64,000 nucleotides of DNA from Thermoanaerobacterium butyriciformans. GTDB lineage: Bacteria; Bacillota; Thermoanaerobacteria; Thermoanaerobacterales; Thermoanaerobacteraceae. Below are positions 38,035 to 47,116 of the stretch, one piece after another. The stretch spans positions 29,801 to 93,800 of the forward strand of contig NZ_JAGGLT010000009.1 in NCBI RefSeq assembly GCF_017874545.1. The letters run 5' to 3'. Positions within the stretch are counted from its first letter, which is position 1; every line of letters begins with the position of its first letter. Position numbers and translations under genes: made by a program. The notes beneath the pieces were generated by a model that did no database searches, was not told the DNA's origin, and worked only from the letters and a program-made list of their open reading frames with translations.

Positions 38035-39425
38035 TGTTGTACGTTTCTTTTTTCATAATTTCTATATATTAGATAGCCTATTATCAAGAAAAGAAGTGTC
38101 CCTCCGACTAATTTGACTTCATACCAGAGAAGGCTTCCTAAATTCATGCCTGCAGGTGGAATGATAGAAAGGATTATTGAGAACAACACGACTAAGAAGC
38201 CTATTCCACCGACAAGCCAAGCTCCGAAATTTCCAAACGGAACCTTATAAAGCCTTTTGACATCGGGCTTTTTATACCTTAGGACGATCAGTGCAGAAAA
38301 CATCACAAGGTATGGTATGAAGTATAGTATCGATGTCATGGCAGACAGCAGCCAGTAAGCAGATTCTACAGTCGGTGTTGAAAAAGCCATCAGTATCAGT
38401 AAACTTACAATGACGGCTTGTGTTATCATGGCATTTACAGGTGTGCCGTATTTATCATGAGATTTCGTAAAAAATGGCGGCATTATGCCTTTTGAACTAG
38501 TGAAAATCATGTTTATCGGTCCTATTATCCATGCATTTATTCCGCCTATCCCTCCTATAAATATCAAAAATGCAGCGACGCCTATTAAATATTTTAAGCC
38601 AATTTTGTCGAATATGATTTGTATTGCCTGCATTATCCCAGTCGCTAAACCTATTTCCTTTTGAGGAACTATGAAAGTTATGGAGATAGTGCCAAGGATG
38701 TACAACGCTGGTATAATGAAAGCAGATAAAACTATTGCTTTCGGGAAAGTCCTCTCAGGATTTTGCGTCCTTTCTGCCAGTGTCGGTGCTAATTCAAGCC
38801 CTGCGTAAGCAAATATCATGGATGAAAAGAAGACGATATTGCTTAAACTTGATAGATTAGGGAAAAGCGATGAAACTGTGTATGTTGCTTGAATTTTCTG
38901 ATGAAGACCAGTAACCCAGTATATAGAAAAACCGATAAGCAGTATTCCTGGTATTATTGTTCCAAAAAGGCCGCCTGCATTTGAAAGCCATTTGCTTAAG
39001 CTAAGACCATTGACATTTACAAGCGTTATTATCCAAAAAAGTACAAATATGAATATGGATACGAATCGATCATTATCTGCAAGCTTAGGGTTCACCATGT
39101 AAGCAGCAGTGCTGGCGATGTATATAAGCATAGACGGATAGTACACCACATTTGTAAGCCAATATGACCATGACGTTAAAAAGCCGTATTTGTCGCCAAA
39201 TGCTTCCTTTGCCCATACATACAAGCCACCTTCATAAGGCCATCCTGTAGATAGCTCAGCTACCGCAAGTCCTTGTGGTATGAAGAACAAAATAGAAGCT
39301 AAGACCCACAGCATCACAGAAGATGCTCCGTATTTTGCGGCAAGGGGAAGCCATCTTAAACCTATGATTGCCACTACATTCATAAGAACGATGTCACGCA
39401 CTTTAAGAATCTTTTCTTTTTCCAC
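38031..39425 (-). CDS. APC-family amino acid permease
   Basis: A 464-residue transporter with about twelve helices of the amino acid-polyamine-organocation superfamily. The first helix region has VAIIGLRWLPLAAKYG and the second contains AELSTGWPYEGGLYVW. FAYAGLELAPTLAERTQNPERTFPKA near 225 matches the glutamate/GABA-antiporter branch. The substrate is uncertain. GGAGG before the ATG. It is a single minus-strand gene. Confidence 0.88.
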   Translation of the reverse strand: MEKEKILKVRDIVLMNVVAIIGLRWLPLAAKYGASSVMLWVLASILFFIPQGLAVAELSTGWPYEGGLYVWAKEAFGDKYGFLTSWSYWLTNVVYYPSMLIYIASTAAYMVNPKLADNDRFVSIFIFVLFWIITLVNVNGLSLSKWLSNAGGLFGTIIPGILLIGFSIYWVTGLHQKIQATYTVSSLFPNLSSLSNIVFFSSMIFAYAGLELAPTLAERTQNPERTFPKAIVLSAFIIPALYILGTISITFIVPQKEIGLATGIMQAIQIIFDKIGLKYLIGVAAFLIFIGGIGGINAWIIGPINMIFTSSKGIMPPFFTKSHDKYGTPVNAMITQAVIVSLLILMAFSTPTVESAYWLLSAMTSILYFIPYLVMFSALIVLRYKKPDVKRLYKVPFGNFGAWLVGGIGFLVVLFSIILSIIPPAGMNLGSLLWYEVKLVGGTLLFLIIGYLIYRNYEKRNVQH

Positions 39426-39553
39426 AGTTTTGCCTCCTTAAAAATTTTTAATTAGCAAAATAATTTTATCATACAATAGTATCTATGTATATGTTTTACA
39501 TAAAAAGGAATTTTATAAAATTGAAATATCCAAAATTTTGATTTGTACTTCAG

Positions 39554-39582
39554 TTGAGGTAATATTAGATTAGAAATACAAT
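39554..39582 (+). promoter_or_regulatory. Candidate promoter for the GH1 gene
   Basis: TTGAGG (39554-39559), 17-base spacer, TACAAT (39577-39582). Confidence 0.6.
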
Positions 39583-39647
39583 GATATCCAAGGCAATATA
39601 AAATATTCAATCAGAATGAATTCATACTTTAAACTGGAGGGATATAA

Positions 39648-41084
39648 ATGGCGTACAAAAGGTACCATTTGCCAGAAGGTTTTATACTGGGTGCGGCTGC
39701 ATCTGCATGGCAGACAGAAGGCTGGTCTGGGAAAAAGGATTACCAAGATTCTTTCATGGATCTGTGGTACAAATCAAATCCTGAACTATGGCACAACGGT
39801 TATGGTCCTACTATAGCTACAAACTTTTACAACAGATATCATGAAGATGTTAAGTTGATGAAAGAAATAGGGATAAATGCTTACAGGACGTCCATAGATT
39901 GGTCAAGGTTTATAAAAGATTATGAGACAGCAGAAGTTGATGAAGATGCCGCTAAATATTACAGCGATTTAATTGATGATTTGATAAAAAATGGTGTTGA
40001 GCCTATGATCTGCCTTGAGCATTACGAACTGCCGGCCGCTTTGTTTCAAAAATACGGTGGCTGGGGTTCAAAGCACGTTATAGAGCTTTATGTAAAGTAT
40101 GCTGAGCAAGTGTTTAAATTGTATGGCGATAGAGTCAAGTATTTCTTTACATTTAACGAACCAATTGTCATACAGACTAGATCATTTCTTGACAGCATAA
40201 GGTATCCATTTTTTCAGGATACAAAGATGGCCATGCAGTGGAGCTACAATAAGATTCTCGCTAGTGCAAAAGCTATCGAAGCTTATAAACGAGGAAATTA
40301 TAACAAAGACGGTAAAATTGGCATAATTCTAAACATAGAAGTGACATATCCACGGTCATCCGCTCAACATGATATTGCGGCTGCAAAAATTTACGATCTA
40401 TTTTTCAACAGGATTTTTCTCGATCCATGCGTCAAAGGAGTGCTGCCGGATGAATTATTGAAGATACTAAATTATCATCACTGTTGTTTCGAATTTACAG
40501 AAGAAGAATTAGATACAATAAAAAACAACACGGTACAGATACTGGGATTGAATTTATATGCACCTGCCCGTGTCAAAGCAAGAGACTCAGCATGGAATCC
40601 ATCGACGCCATTTCATCCTTCGTACTATTACGAGAAATTTGAACTGCCGGGCAGAAAAATGAATCTATCGCGAGGATGGGAGATATATCCGAGAATCATG
40701 TACGATATGGCCATGAGAATAAAAAATGAATATGGAAATATTGAATGGCTGGTAACGGAAAACGGCATGGGGGTAGAAAATGAGGGAAACTTTAAAAATG
40801 AAGATGGAGTTATACAGGACGACTACAGGATAGAGTTCATTTCAGAACATTTAAGATGGCTTTTAAAAGCTATAGAAGAAGGATCTAACTGCAAAGGGTA
40901 TATGCTGTGGGCATTTACAGACAATGTATCACCCCAGAACGCATTTAAAAACAGGTATGGCTTGGTAGAAATTGATTTAGATTATAATAGAAACAGGCGG
41001 ATTAAAAAATCAGGTTATTGGTATAAAGAAGTGTTGAAAAATCGGTATTTTGATTACAAAGACTTTACACCAGAGTACAAATAA
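39648..41084 (+). CDS. GH1 glycosidase, probably 6-phospho-beta-glucosidase
   Basis: A 478-residue GH1 TIM-barrel enzyme without signal peptide. The acid/base Glu is in FTFNEP (near 170) and the nucleophile in VTENGMG (near 370). Where plain GH1 glucosidases carry Glu-Trp for sugar hydroxyls, this protein reads WAFTDNVSPQNAFKNRYG. The Ser, Lys and Tyr of that segment fit the phosphate-binding trio of 6-phospho-glycosidases, though the spacing is not identical to LacG. A PTS operon starts 4 kb downstream. It probably hydrolyses PTS-imported phospho-disaccharides. Confidence 0.85.
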   Translation: MAYKRYHLPEGFILGAAASAWQTEGWSGKKDYQDSFMDLWYKSNPELWHNGYGPTIATNFYNRYHEDVKLMKEIGINAYRTSIDWSRFIKDYETAEVDEDAAKYYSDLIDDLIKNGVEPMICLEHYELPAALFQKYGGWGSKHVIELYVKYAEQVFKLYGDRVKYFFTFNEPIVIQTRSFLDSIRYPFFQDTKMAMQWSYNKILASAKAIEAYKRGNYNKDGKIGIILNIEVTYPRSSAQHDIAAAKIYDLFFNRIFLDPCVKGVLPDELLKILNYHHCCFEFTEEELDTIKNNTVQILGLNLYAPARVKARDSAWNPSTPFHPSYYYEKFELPGRKMNLSRGWEIYPRIMYDMAMRIKNEYGNIEWLVTENGMGVENEGNFKNEDGVIQDDYRIEFISEHLRWLLKAIEEGSNCKGYMLWAFTDNVSPQNAFKNRYGLVEIDLDYNRNRRIKKSGYWYKEVLKNRYFDYKDFTPEYK

Positions 41085-41145
41085 AGTAAGCTATGTGTGT
41101 CTTATCTTCACACATATATGCTATATTAAGAAAGGGAAGAATAAA

Positions 41146-42187
41146 ATGAAACTAAAAATAGGTTTTATAGGATTTGGGAAAAGTACAAATAGGTATCACT
41201 TGCCGTATGTACTATTAAGAAACAATATAGAAGTCAAGAAAATATATTATAGAACTAGAAAGAAAGAACTGGAAGAAAGATACGAAAGATATAATATCGA
41301 ATTTACAAATGTATTTATTAAGTTTATTAGAAGATGAGGAAATTAAACTTGTATCAATATGCACTCCACATGGTACACATTATGAGTTGGCAAAATTGTG
41401 TTTAGAGCACAACAAAAATGTGCTGGTAGAAAAACCTTTTACAACCACATTAAAAGAGGCTGAGGAAATTTTAAGTTTAGCTGAAGAAAAGGGCCTTATC
41501 GCTATGCCGTTTCAAAATAGAAGATTTGACAGTGATTTCTTAGCGTTAAAGTATGTGATTACCAACAAATATGTAGGAGACATTGTGGAGGTCGAATCCC
41601 ATTTTGATTATTTTAGAAGAGAATACCCTGATTTTAATGGAAAATATCATGACGGAGCCTTTTTCGGACTGGGCGTTCATACCGTTGACCAAATGGTATC
41701 TCTATTTGGGAAACCCAACAAAGTTTATTATGATATTAGGTCAATCAGGAACAAAAATAACCCTGATGATTATTATCATGTGGAACTGTTTTATGGCAAT
41801 TTTAAGGCCATAGTTAAGACTAATCACTTAGTAAAAAGTCCTTATCCTAAATTTATTTTGCATGGAACGAAAGGAAGCTTTATAAAATACGGCATAGACA
41901 AACAGGAAGAATGCTTGAAGGCCGGCATGATGCCGCAGGATGCAGGATTTGGATTAGATCCTGAGGAAAATTACGGGAAAGTCATCTACGTAGATGATTG
42001 TGGAAATGATAAAGAACTGATAATTAAGACACCTGTAGGAGATTATGGAAAAGTATATGATAACCTATATGATGCAATAGTCAACAAAAAAGAAAAACTT
42101 GTAAGTGATTTTGAAATACTTACAGTAATGGAGATATTGGAGACAGGATTTAAAGGGGAGAATCCTAGAGTACATGTGTTTGAATGA
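41146..42187 (+). pseudogene. Gfo/Idh/MocA oxidoreductase gene with a +1 frameshift
   Basis: The first 55 or so codons from ATG 41146 encode the Rossmann start (IGFIGFGKSTNRYHLPYV). They run out of frame at about 41312 and stop at 41337. The rest of the enzyme continues in the next frame from about 41309 (LLEDEEIKLVSICTPHGTHY, EKPF, QNRRFDSDF) to 42187. Removing the T at 41312 joins the halves as FTNDLLSLLEDEEIK and gives a normal ~346-residue NAD(P)-dependent sugar dehydrogenase. It is either a recent inactivating mutation or a sequencing error. It follows the GH1 gene closely and may have been co-expressed with it. Confidence 0.88.
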
Positions 42188-42319
42188 TATTATCTAAGAC
42201 CCGGCTATTTAAAAGTTGCTGGGTTTTATTTTTATTAGGTTTTATAAAATTGTAAAAAATTAAAGTGTTTTGATGTGTATTGCAGTATGGTATAATAACC
42301 TTGTAGGAGGTATTTTTTT

Positions 42320-45022
42320 ATGAAGAGAATTGATAAAGTTTACGAGAAGCTTAAAGAAATATGCTTAAGACAGCTAAAAAACGATGGTATGATAACAGGA
42401 TGCTCTGCAATTGATCTATCTAACGAGCTTAATATTCATAGAGCAAATGTGTCAAGCGATCTAAATAAAATGCACAAGGATGGCAAGATAGATAAAATCG
42501 AAGGAAAGCCTGTCTTATTCAGCATAAAGCAAGATGAATTGACCAAAAATCTTAATACAATAGAAGACGACGCTTTTAAAAAGATAATTGGTTCAAATCT
42601 AAGCCTTAAAAATGCTATTCAGCAAGCAAAAGCGGCTATCATGTATCCTCCACATGGGCTTCATACATTAATATTAGGTGAAACGGGTACAGGCAAGTCG
42701 ATGTTTGCGGAGACAATGTACGAATACGCCAAAGAGATAGGCAGGATCAAGACAAATGCTCCATTTGTGGCTTTTAACTGTGCTGATTATGCCAACAATC
42801 CACAGCTTCTCATGGCGCAGCTATTTGGAGTGAAAAAAGGGGCGTACACTGGTGCAGATAAAGACAAGATAGGGATAGTGGAGAAAGCGGACAAAGGAAT
42901 ACTATTTCTCGACGAAGTCCATAGATTGCCACCAGAAGGACAAGAGATGCTTTTTTATCTTATAGACAAAGGGATGTTCAGACACTTAGGTGAAACAGAC
43001 GCACAGCATAAAGTGGATGTCCTTATAATATGTGCGACTACAGAAAATGTGGAATCAATACTTCTTAAGACTTTTACGCGACGAATCCCGATGGTGATAA
43101 ATTTGCCATCATTAAAAGAAAGAACTTATGAAGAGAGATTTGAAATAATAAAGAATTTCATGATTGACGAGGCATCTATAATCAAAAACGACATATCATT
43201 AACATCAAACGCATTGAAAGCATTTCTGCTTTATGATTGTCCAAACAACATAGGGCAGCTAAAAAGCGACATAAAGCTTTGTGCGGCAAAAGCATACCTT
43301 GGATTCATGATGAATAGGGACAAAGAAGTTGTTATACACACAGAAGATCTTCCACAGTATATAAAAAGAGGGCTTTTCAAATACAAAGAGGAAAAAGATA
43401 AAATCGATAAATTTGTAAAAGACGATAAAATAATGTTTTCTATAGACAAAATGGATATCATTCCATCTGAAGATAGTAAATCATTCAACTTTTACGAAGC
43501 GCTGGAAGAGAAGCGTAAATCTCTGGAGAAAAAAGGTATAAATGAAGATGACATAAAACTCATAATGAATCTTGACATTGAAACGTATCTAAAAAGGTAT
43601 ATTGATGAAGCTAAAAGGTACAATTTAGAGGAACTTTATAAAGTTGTCGACAAGAGAATTGTTGATATTGTGGATAATTTTCTGAATCATGCAGGAAAAA
43701 TGTTAAAAAGAGAGTTTAGTGAAAAGACACTGTATGGTCTTTCTATGCACGTTGCCAGCTCAATCGAAAGGATATCAAGCGGCAAGAAAATAGAAAACCA
43801 TCAATTAGATGATATAAAAAGGATATACAAGGATGAGTTTGAAGTTTCTAAAGAGCTTAAAAAATTGATAGAGAGAGAATTTGACATAGAGGTTCCAGAA
43901 GATGAAGTAGGCTTTATAACAATGTTTTTGTGCCTTGACATAAAACAAGAAAAAGATGAAGAAAAGGTTAGCGTCATAGTTGCAATGCATGGTGAGTCTA
44001 CGGCTACATCCATAGCAGATGTTTCAAATAGATTGCTGGGGGAAAATTTTGTCGTAGGGTACAATATGCCACTTGACCAGAAGCCTGAAATCGCTCTTAA
44101 CAACCTATGTGACCTAATTAAGAAGACGAATAAGGGAAAAGGTGTGCTGTTATTGGTAGACATGGGTTCATTAGTTTTCTTTGGCGATATGGTGTACGAG
44201 AAGACAGGTATTCCAGTTAAGACGGTTGAAATGGCATCAACACCTATGGTATTGGAAGCAGGGAGAAAAGCATTATTAAATGCATCACTTGATGAAGTTT
44301 ACGACTCTGCGCTTAATTTAAGCCCTTATATAGGAAGGATATATAAGGACAACTTTGAGATGCAAAACGGATTTAAAAATGACGTCATAATAACTGCCTG
44401 CATCACAGGTGAAGGCACAGCATTGAAATTAAAATCCATCTTAGAGAAAAAACTTGATTTAAAATCAGCAGGCATTGACATCATACCTTTAAATATAGAA
44501 GACAAAAGAGAATTTAGGCGAAAGCTACAGAATATAAAGAGAGAGAAAAACGTATTAGCAGTAGTAAGCGCATTTGACCCAGGCGATGATACAGTTAAAT
44601 ACATTTCAACTACTGATGTGTTTGACAATCGGAAATTGAGATCTTTAAAAGCTATGATTGATTCAAAAGACGCACTTGAAACCATAGACAACATGAAAGA
44701 GATAGTTGCAGAAAACGTAAATATTGATGCAGGAAAATACATCGATGCATTTAAAGAATTTTACCTAAATATAGCGGAAAACAACGTGACTCTCGACAAC
44801 GACAAAATAATCGGCCTAATACTTCATCTTGCCTGTGCTATAGAACGTGTATTAAATGGCGGCGAATTAATACGGATCAAAAACTGTAAATCAATTATAG
44901 AAAACAACACATCAAAATACGAAATGATAAAGACCACCGTAAAACCAGTAAACGAAGCATTTAACATGGCTTTATCAGACGACGAATACGTCAGTATAAT
45001 GAAAATAATTTATTCACTTTAA
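42320..45022 (+). CDS. LevR/CelR-type sigma-54 activator with PTS regulation domains
   Basis: A 900-residue transcriptional activator. The order is N-terminal helix-turn-helix (about 10-70), then AAA+ domain (Walker A GETGTGKS 120-127, sigma-54-contact loop GAYTGA 174-179, Walker B ILFLDEVHRL), PRD1 (about 460-560), EIIA-Man-like (His557 in AMHGEST), EIIB-like and a C-terminal PRD2. PTS phosphorylation of the PRDs should set activity according to sugar flux. The sigma-54 promoter 107 bases downstream, before the cellobiose PTS genes, is the obvious target. Confidence 0.94.
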   Translation: MKRIDKVYEKLKEICLRQLKNDGMITGCSAIDLSNELNIHRANVSSDLNKMHKDGKIDKIEGKPVLFSIKQDELTKNLNTIEDDAFKKIIGSNLSLKNAIQQAKAAIMYPPHGLHTLILGETGTGKSMFAETMYEYAKEIGRIKTNAPFVAFNCADYANNPQLLMAQLFGVKKGAYTGADKDKIGIVEKADKGILFLDEVHRLPPEGQEMLFYLIDKGMFRHLGETDAQHKVDVLIICATTENVESILLKTFTRRIPMVINLPSLKERTYEERFEIIKNFMIDEASIIKNDISLTSNALKAFLLYDCPNNIGQLKSDIKLCAAKAYLGFMMNRDKEVVIHTEDLPQYIKRGLFKYKEEKDKIDKFVKDDKIMFSIDKMDIIPSEDSKSFNFYEALEEKRKSLEKKGINEDDIKLIMNLDIETYLKRYIDEAKRYNLEELYKVVDKRIVDIVDNFLNHAGKMLKREFSEKTLYGLSMHVASSIERISSGKKIENHQLDDIKRIYKDEFEVSKELKKLIEREFDIEVPEDEVGFITMFLCLDIKQEKDEEKVSVIVAMHGESTATSIADVSNRLLGENFVVGYNMPLDQKPEIALNNLCDLIKKTNKGKGVLLLVDMGSLVFFGDMVYEKTGIPVKTVEMASTPMVLEAGRKALLNASLDEVYDSALNLSPYIGRIYKDNFEMQNGFKNDVIITACITGEGTALKLKSILEKKLDLKSAGIDIIPLNIEDKREFRRKLQNIKREKNVLAVVSAFDPGDDTVKYISTTDVFDNRKLRSLKAMIDSKDALETIDNMKEIVAENVNIDAGKYIDAFKEFYLNIAENNVTLDNDKIIGLILHLACAIERVLNGGELIRIKNCKSIIENNTSKYEMIKTTVKPVNEAFNMALSDDEYVSIMKIIYSL

Positions 45023-45032
45023 TACATATATG

Positions 45033-45074
45033 TGTATTGATTACGGTTACAAATAATACAGGTTAATACAGGTT
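45033..45074 (+). promoter_or_regulatory. Candidate upstream activator site for the LevR-type regulator
   Basis: A tandem 10-bp repeat AATACAGGTT (45055-45064, 45065-45074). Its first copy also pairs with TGTATT at 45033 as an inverted repeat. The site lies 55-95 bases upstream of the -24 element, a normal distance for an activator site. A cre-like sequence TGATTACGGTTACA overlaps at 45037-45050, with mismatches. Confidence 0.55.
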
Positions 45075-45128
45075 TTTTAACGATACGAAAAGCTATGAAA
45101 TTCAAGCTTTTGCTATTCAAGATTGCTT

Positions 45129-45143
45129 TGGCACGGTATTTGC
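45129..45143 (+). promoter_or_regulatory. Sigma-54 (-24/-12) promoter of the cellobiose PTS operon
   Basis: TGGCAC-N5-TTGC matches the sigma-54 consensus at every conserved base with correct spacing, between the activator gene and IIC. Confidence 0.92.
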
Positions 45144-45192
45144 AAAAAAAGATAAGTGATGTAAAAATATATTAAATGAAGGGAGATATAAT

Positions 45193-46443
45193 ATGGATGC
45201 ATTTACAAATTTCATCCAAAACATTTTAGTACCGCCATTAGTCAAAATAGGAAATGAGAAACATCTAGTAGCAATACGTAATGGATTAGCAGTAACTTTA
45301 CCATTTATAATTGTGGGGAGTATATTTTTAATTGTATCTAGTTTACCGATTCCTGGTTGGGATAAAATCATCGGTAAATATAGTGATTTACTAAGCGTCC
45401 CTGTTAATGTGTCATTTGGTATACTGGCTCTGTTAACAGCAGCCGGCATAGGATTTTATTTATCAAAGGAACTAAAAGTCGATCCAATTAGTGGTGCGTT
45501 ATTATCTTTAGTGGCTTTTTTGACAACTCAGATAACTGATAAATTTGCACTTGATACATCAAATTTTGGTTCTACGGGGCTTTTTACAGCTATCATTGTT
45601 CCAATTATTTCTGTGGAAGTGTTGAGGTATTTTATAAAAAAAGACATAGTTATAAAATTACCTGAAGGTGTTCCACCAGCTGTATCAAATTCTTTTGTTT
45701 CTTTATTACCAGCATCGGTTATAATTATTGCGTTGTGGATAATTAGGGCTGTTTTTGGTTTTGATATTACATCCTTTTTGCAAAAAGTATTTAGTCCATT
45801 AGTATTTGCTTTGAATTCTTTGCCTGGAATTTTTGTTTATGTTTTGCTGGTGCTATTATTTTGGACTGTAGGAATACATGGAGACAATATTATGGGTGCA
45901 ATTGGGGGCCCAATATTCTTACAATTTATTACGGCTAATACAAAAGCTTTTTTAGCTCATCAGCCTATTCCATATATAACTGCACAAGGATTTGTAGACT
46001 TTTTTGTAAATGTTGGAGGCACAGGTGCTACTATAGGTTTGGTTATTTTGATGCTTTTCTCCAAAAGCAAAACTTACAAATCTTTAGGAAGATTGGCATT
46101 CCCATCAGGTATTTTTATGATAAATGAACCAATTACTTTTGGGTTTCCAATAGTGTTTAATCCAACTATTATGATACCGTATGTTGGTACAGGTTTACTA
46201 TTAACAGTTACCACTTACATTTTAATGTTTTTTAATATAATCAGTAAACCAGCAATATTAGTACCGTGGACAACGCCACCAATTATCTCAGAATATTTAA
46301 TAACAGGCGGTGATTGGAGAGCAGCAGTTTGGGGAGCAATTGAAATATTAATTAGTATCTTAATATATTACCCATTTTTTAAGGCGGAAGAAAAAAAGCA
46401 ATTAATTTTAGAAAAAAATGAAGCTATAGAGGAGTATAATTAA
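45193..46443 (+). CDS. PTS lactose/cellobiose-family IIC component
   Basis: A 416-residue sugar-translocating membrane subunit. Family motifs are GIHGDNIMGAIGGP near 235 and IMINEPITFGFPIVFNP near 315. It imports beta-glucosides (cellobiose class) with IIB and IIA encoded next. The length is slightly shorter than the usual 430-450 residues. GGGAG precedes the ATG. First gene of the sigma-54-dependent operon. Confidence 0.93.
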   Translation: MDAFTNFIQNILVPPLVKIGNEKHLVAIRNGLAVTLPFIIVGSIFLIVSSLPIPGWDKIIGKYSDLLSVPVNVSFGILALLTAAGIGFYLSKELKVDPISGALLSLVAFLTTQITDKFALDTSNFGSTGLFTAIIVPIISVEVLRYFIKKDIVIKLPEGVPPAVSNSFVSLLPASVIIIALWIIRAVFGFDITSFLQKVFSPLVFALNSLPGIFVYVLLVLLFWTVGIHGDNIMGAIGGPIFLQFITANTKAFLAHQPIPYITAQGFVDFFVNVGGTGATIGLVILMLFSKSKTYKSLGRLAFPSGIFMINEPITFGFPIVFNPTIMIPYVGTGLLLTVTTYILMFFNIISKPAILVPWTTPPIISEYLITGGDWRAAVWGAIEILISILIYYPFFKAEEKKQLILEKNEAIEEYN

Positions 46444-46464
46444 TATTAGGAAAAGGTGGTTTTT

Positions 46465-46782
46465 ATGAAAATATTACTTATGTGTGGAGCAGGTATGTCG
46501 ACGAGTTTGTTAGTAAAAAAGATGGAGAAACAAGCAAAAGATATGGGATATAATGATATAAGTATTGATGCTGTACCAATAGATGAATTAGAAAATTATG
46601 TAGATTTGTATGATGTGTTTTTGCTAGGACCACAAGTGAGATATATGGAGAAAAAAGCTAAAGACATAATAGAATCAAAGGGTAAAAAATGTACAACAAT
46701 ACCACCGCAGGTTTATGGAAGAGTAGATGGAAAAAAGACTTTAGAGATAGCATTAGATTTAGCTAAAAAAGGAGAAATTTGA
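46465..46782 (+). CDS. PTS lactose/cellobiose-family IIB component
   Basis: A 105-residue phospho-carrier with the active Cys7 in LLMCGAGMSTS. The frame is open from a GTG at 46456, but AAAAGGTGG sets ATG 46465. It transfers phosphate from IIA to the sugar on IIC. Confidence 0.93.
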   Translation: MKILLMCGAGMSTSLLVKKMEKQAKDMGYNDISIDAVPIDELENYVDLYDVFLLGPQVRYMEKKAKDIIESKGKKCTTIPPQVYGRVDGKKTLEIALDLAKKGEI

Positions 46783-46783
46783 A

Positions 46784-47116
46784 ATGGAACTAGAGCAGAT
46801 TGTTTTTGAAATAATTTCGCATGCTGGAAATGCACGTAGCAATTGCTTTGAAGCATTAAGGCTTTCGAAGGAAGGTAATATTGATGAAGCTTATAAATTT
46901 ATAGAAAAAGCTAAAGATGAATTGATTGAAACACATAAAATACAAACAAATTTATTACAAAAAGAGGCATCTGGCGATAAACAAGAAGTTACGCTTTTAT
47001 TGATGCATGCAGAGGATCATCTTATGACGGCGATCCTTGCAAAAGAATTGATAACAGAGATGATTGAAATGTATAAAGTGATAAATAATACAAAGGAGAG
47101 TTCTTTAAATGTCTAA
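46784..47116 (+). CDS. PTS lactose/cellobiose-family IIA component
   Basis: A 110-residue three-helix protein. The HAEDH motif (His75, His79) contains the phosphorylated histidine, and Asp78 lies in the same motif. It starts one base after the IIB stop and overlaps the GH4 gene by eight bases. Confidence 0.93.
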   Translation: MELEQIVFEIISHAGNARSNCFEALRLSKEGNIDEAYKFIEKAKDELIETHKIQTNLLQKEASGDKQEVTLLLMHAEDHLMTAILAKELITEMIEMYKVINNTKESSLNV

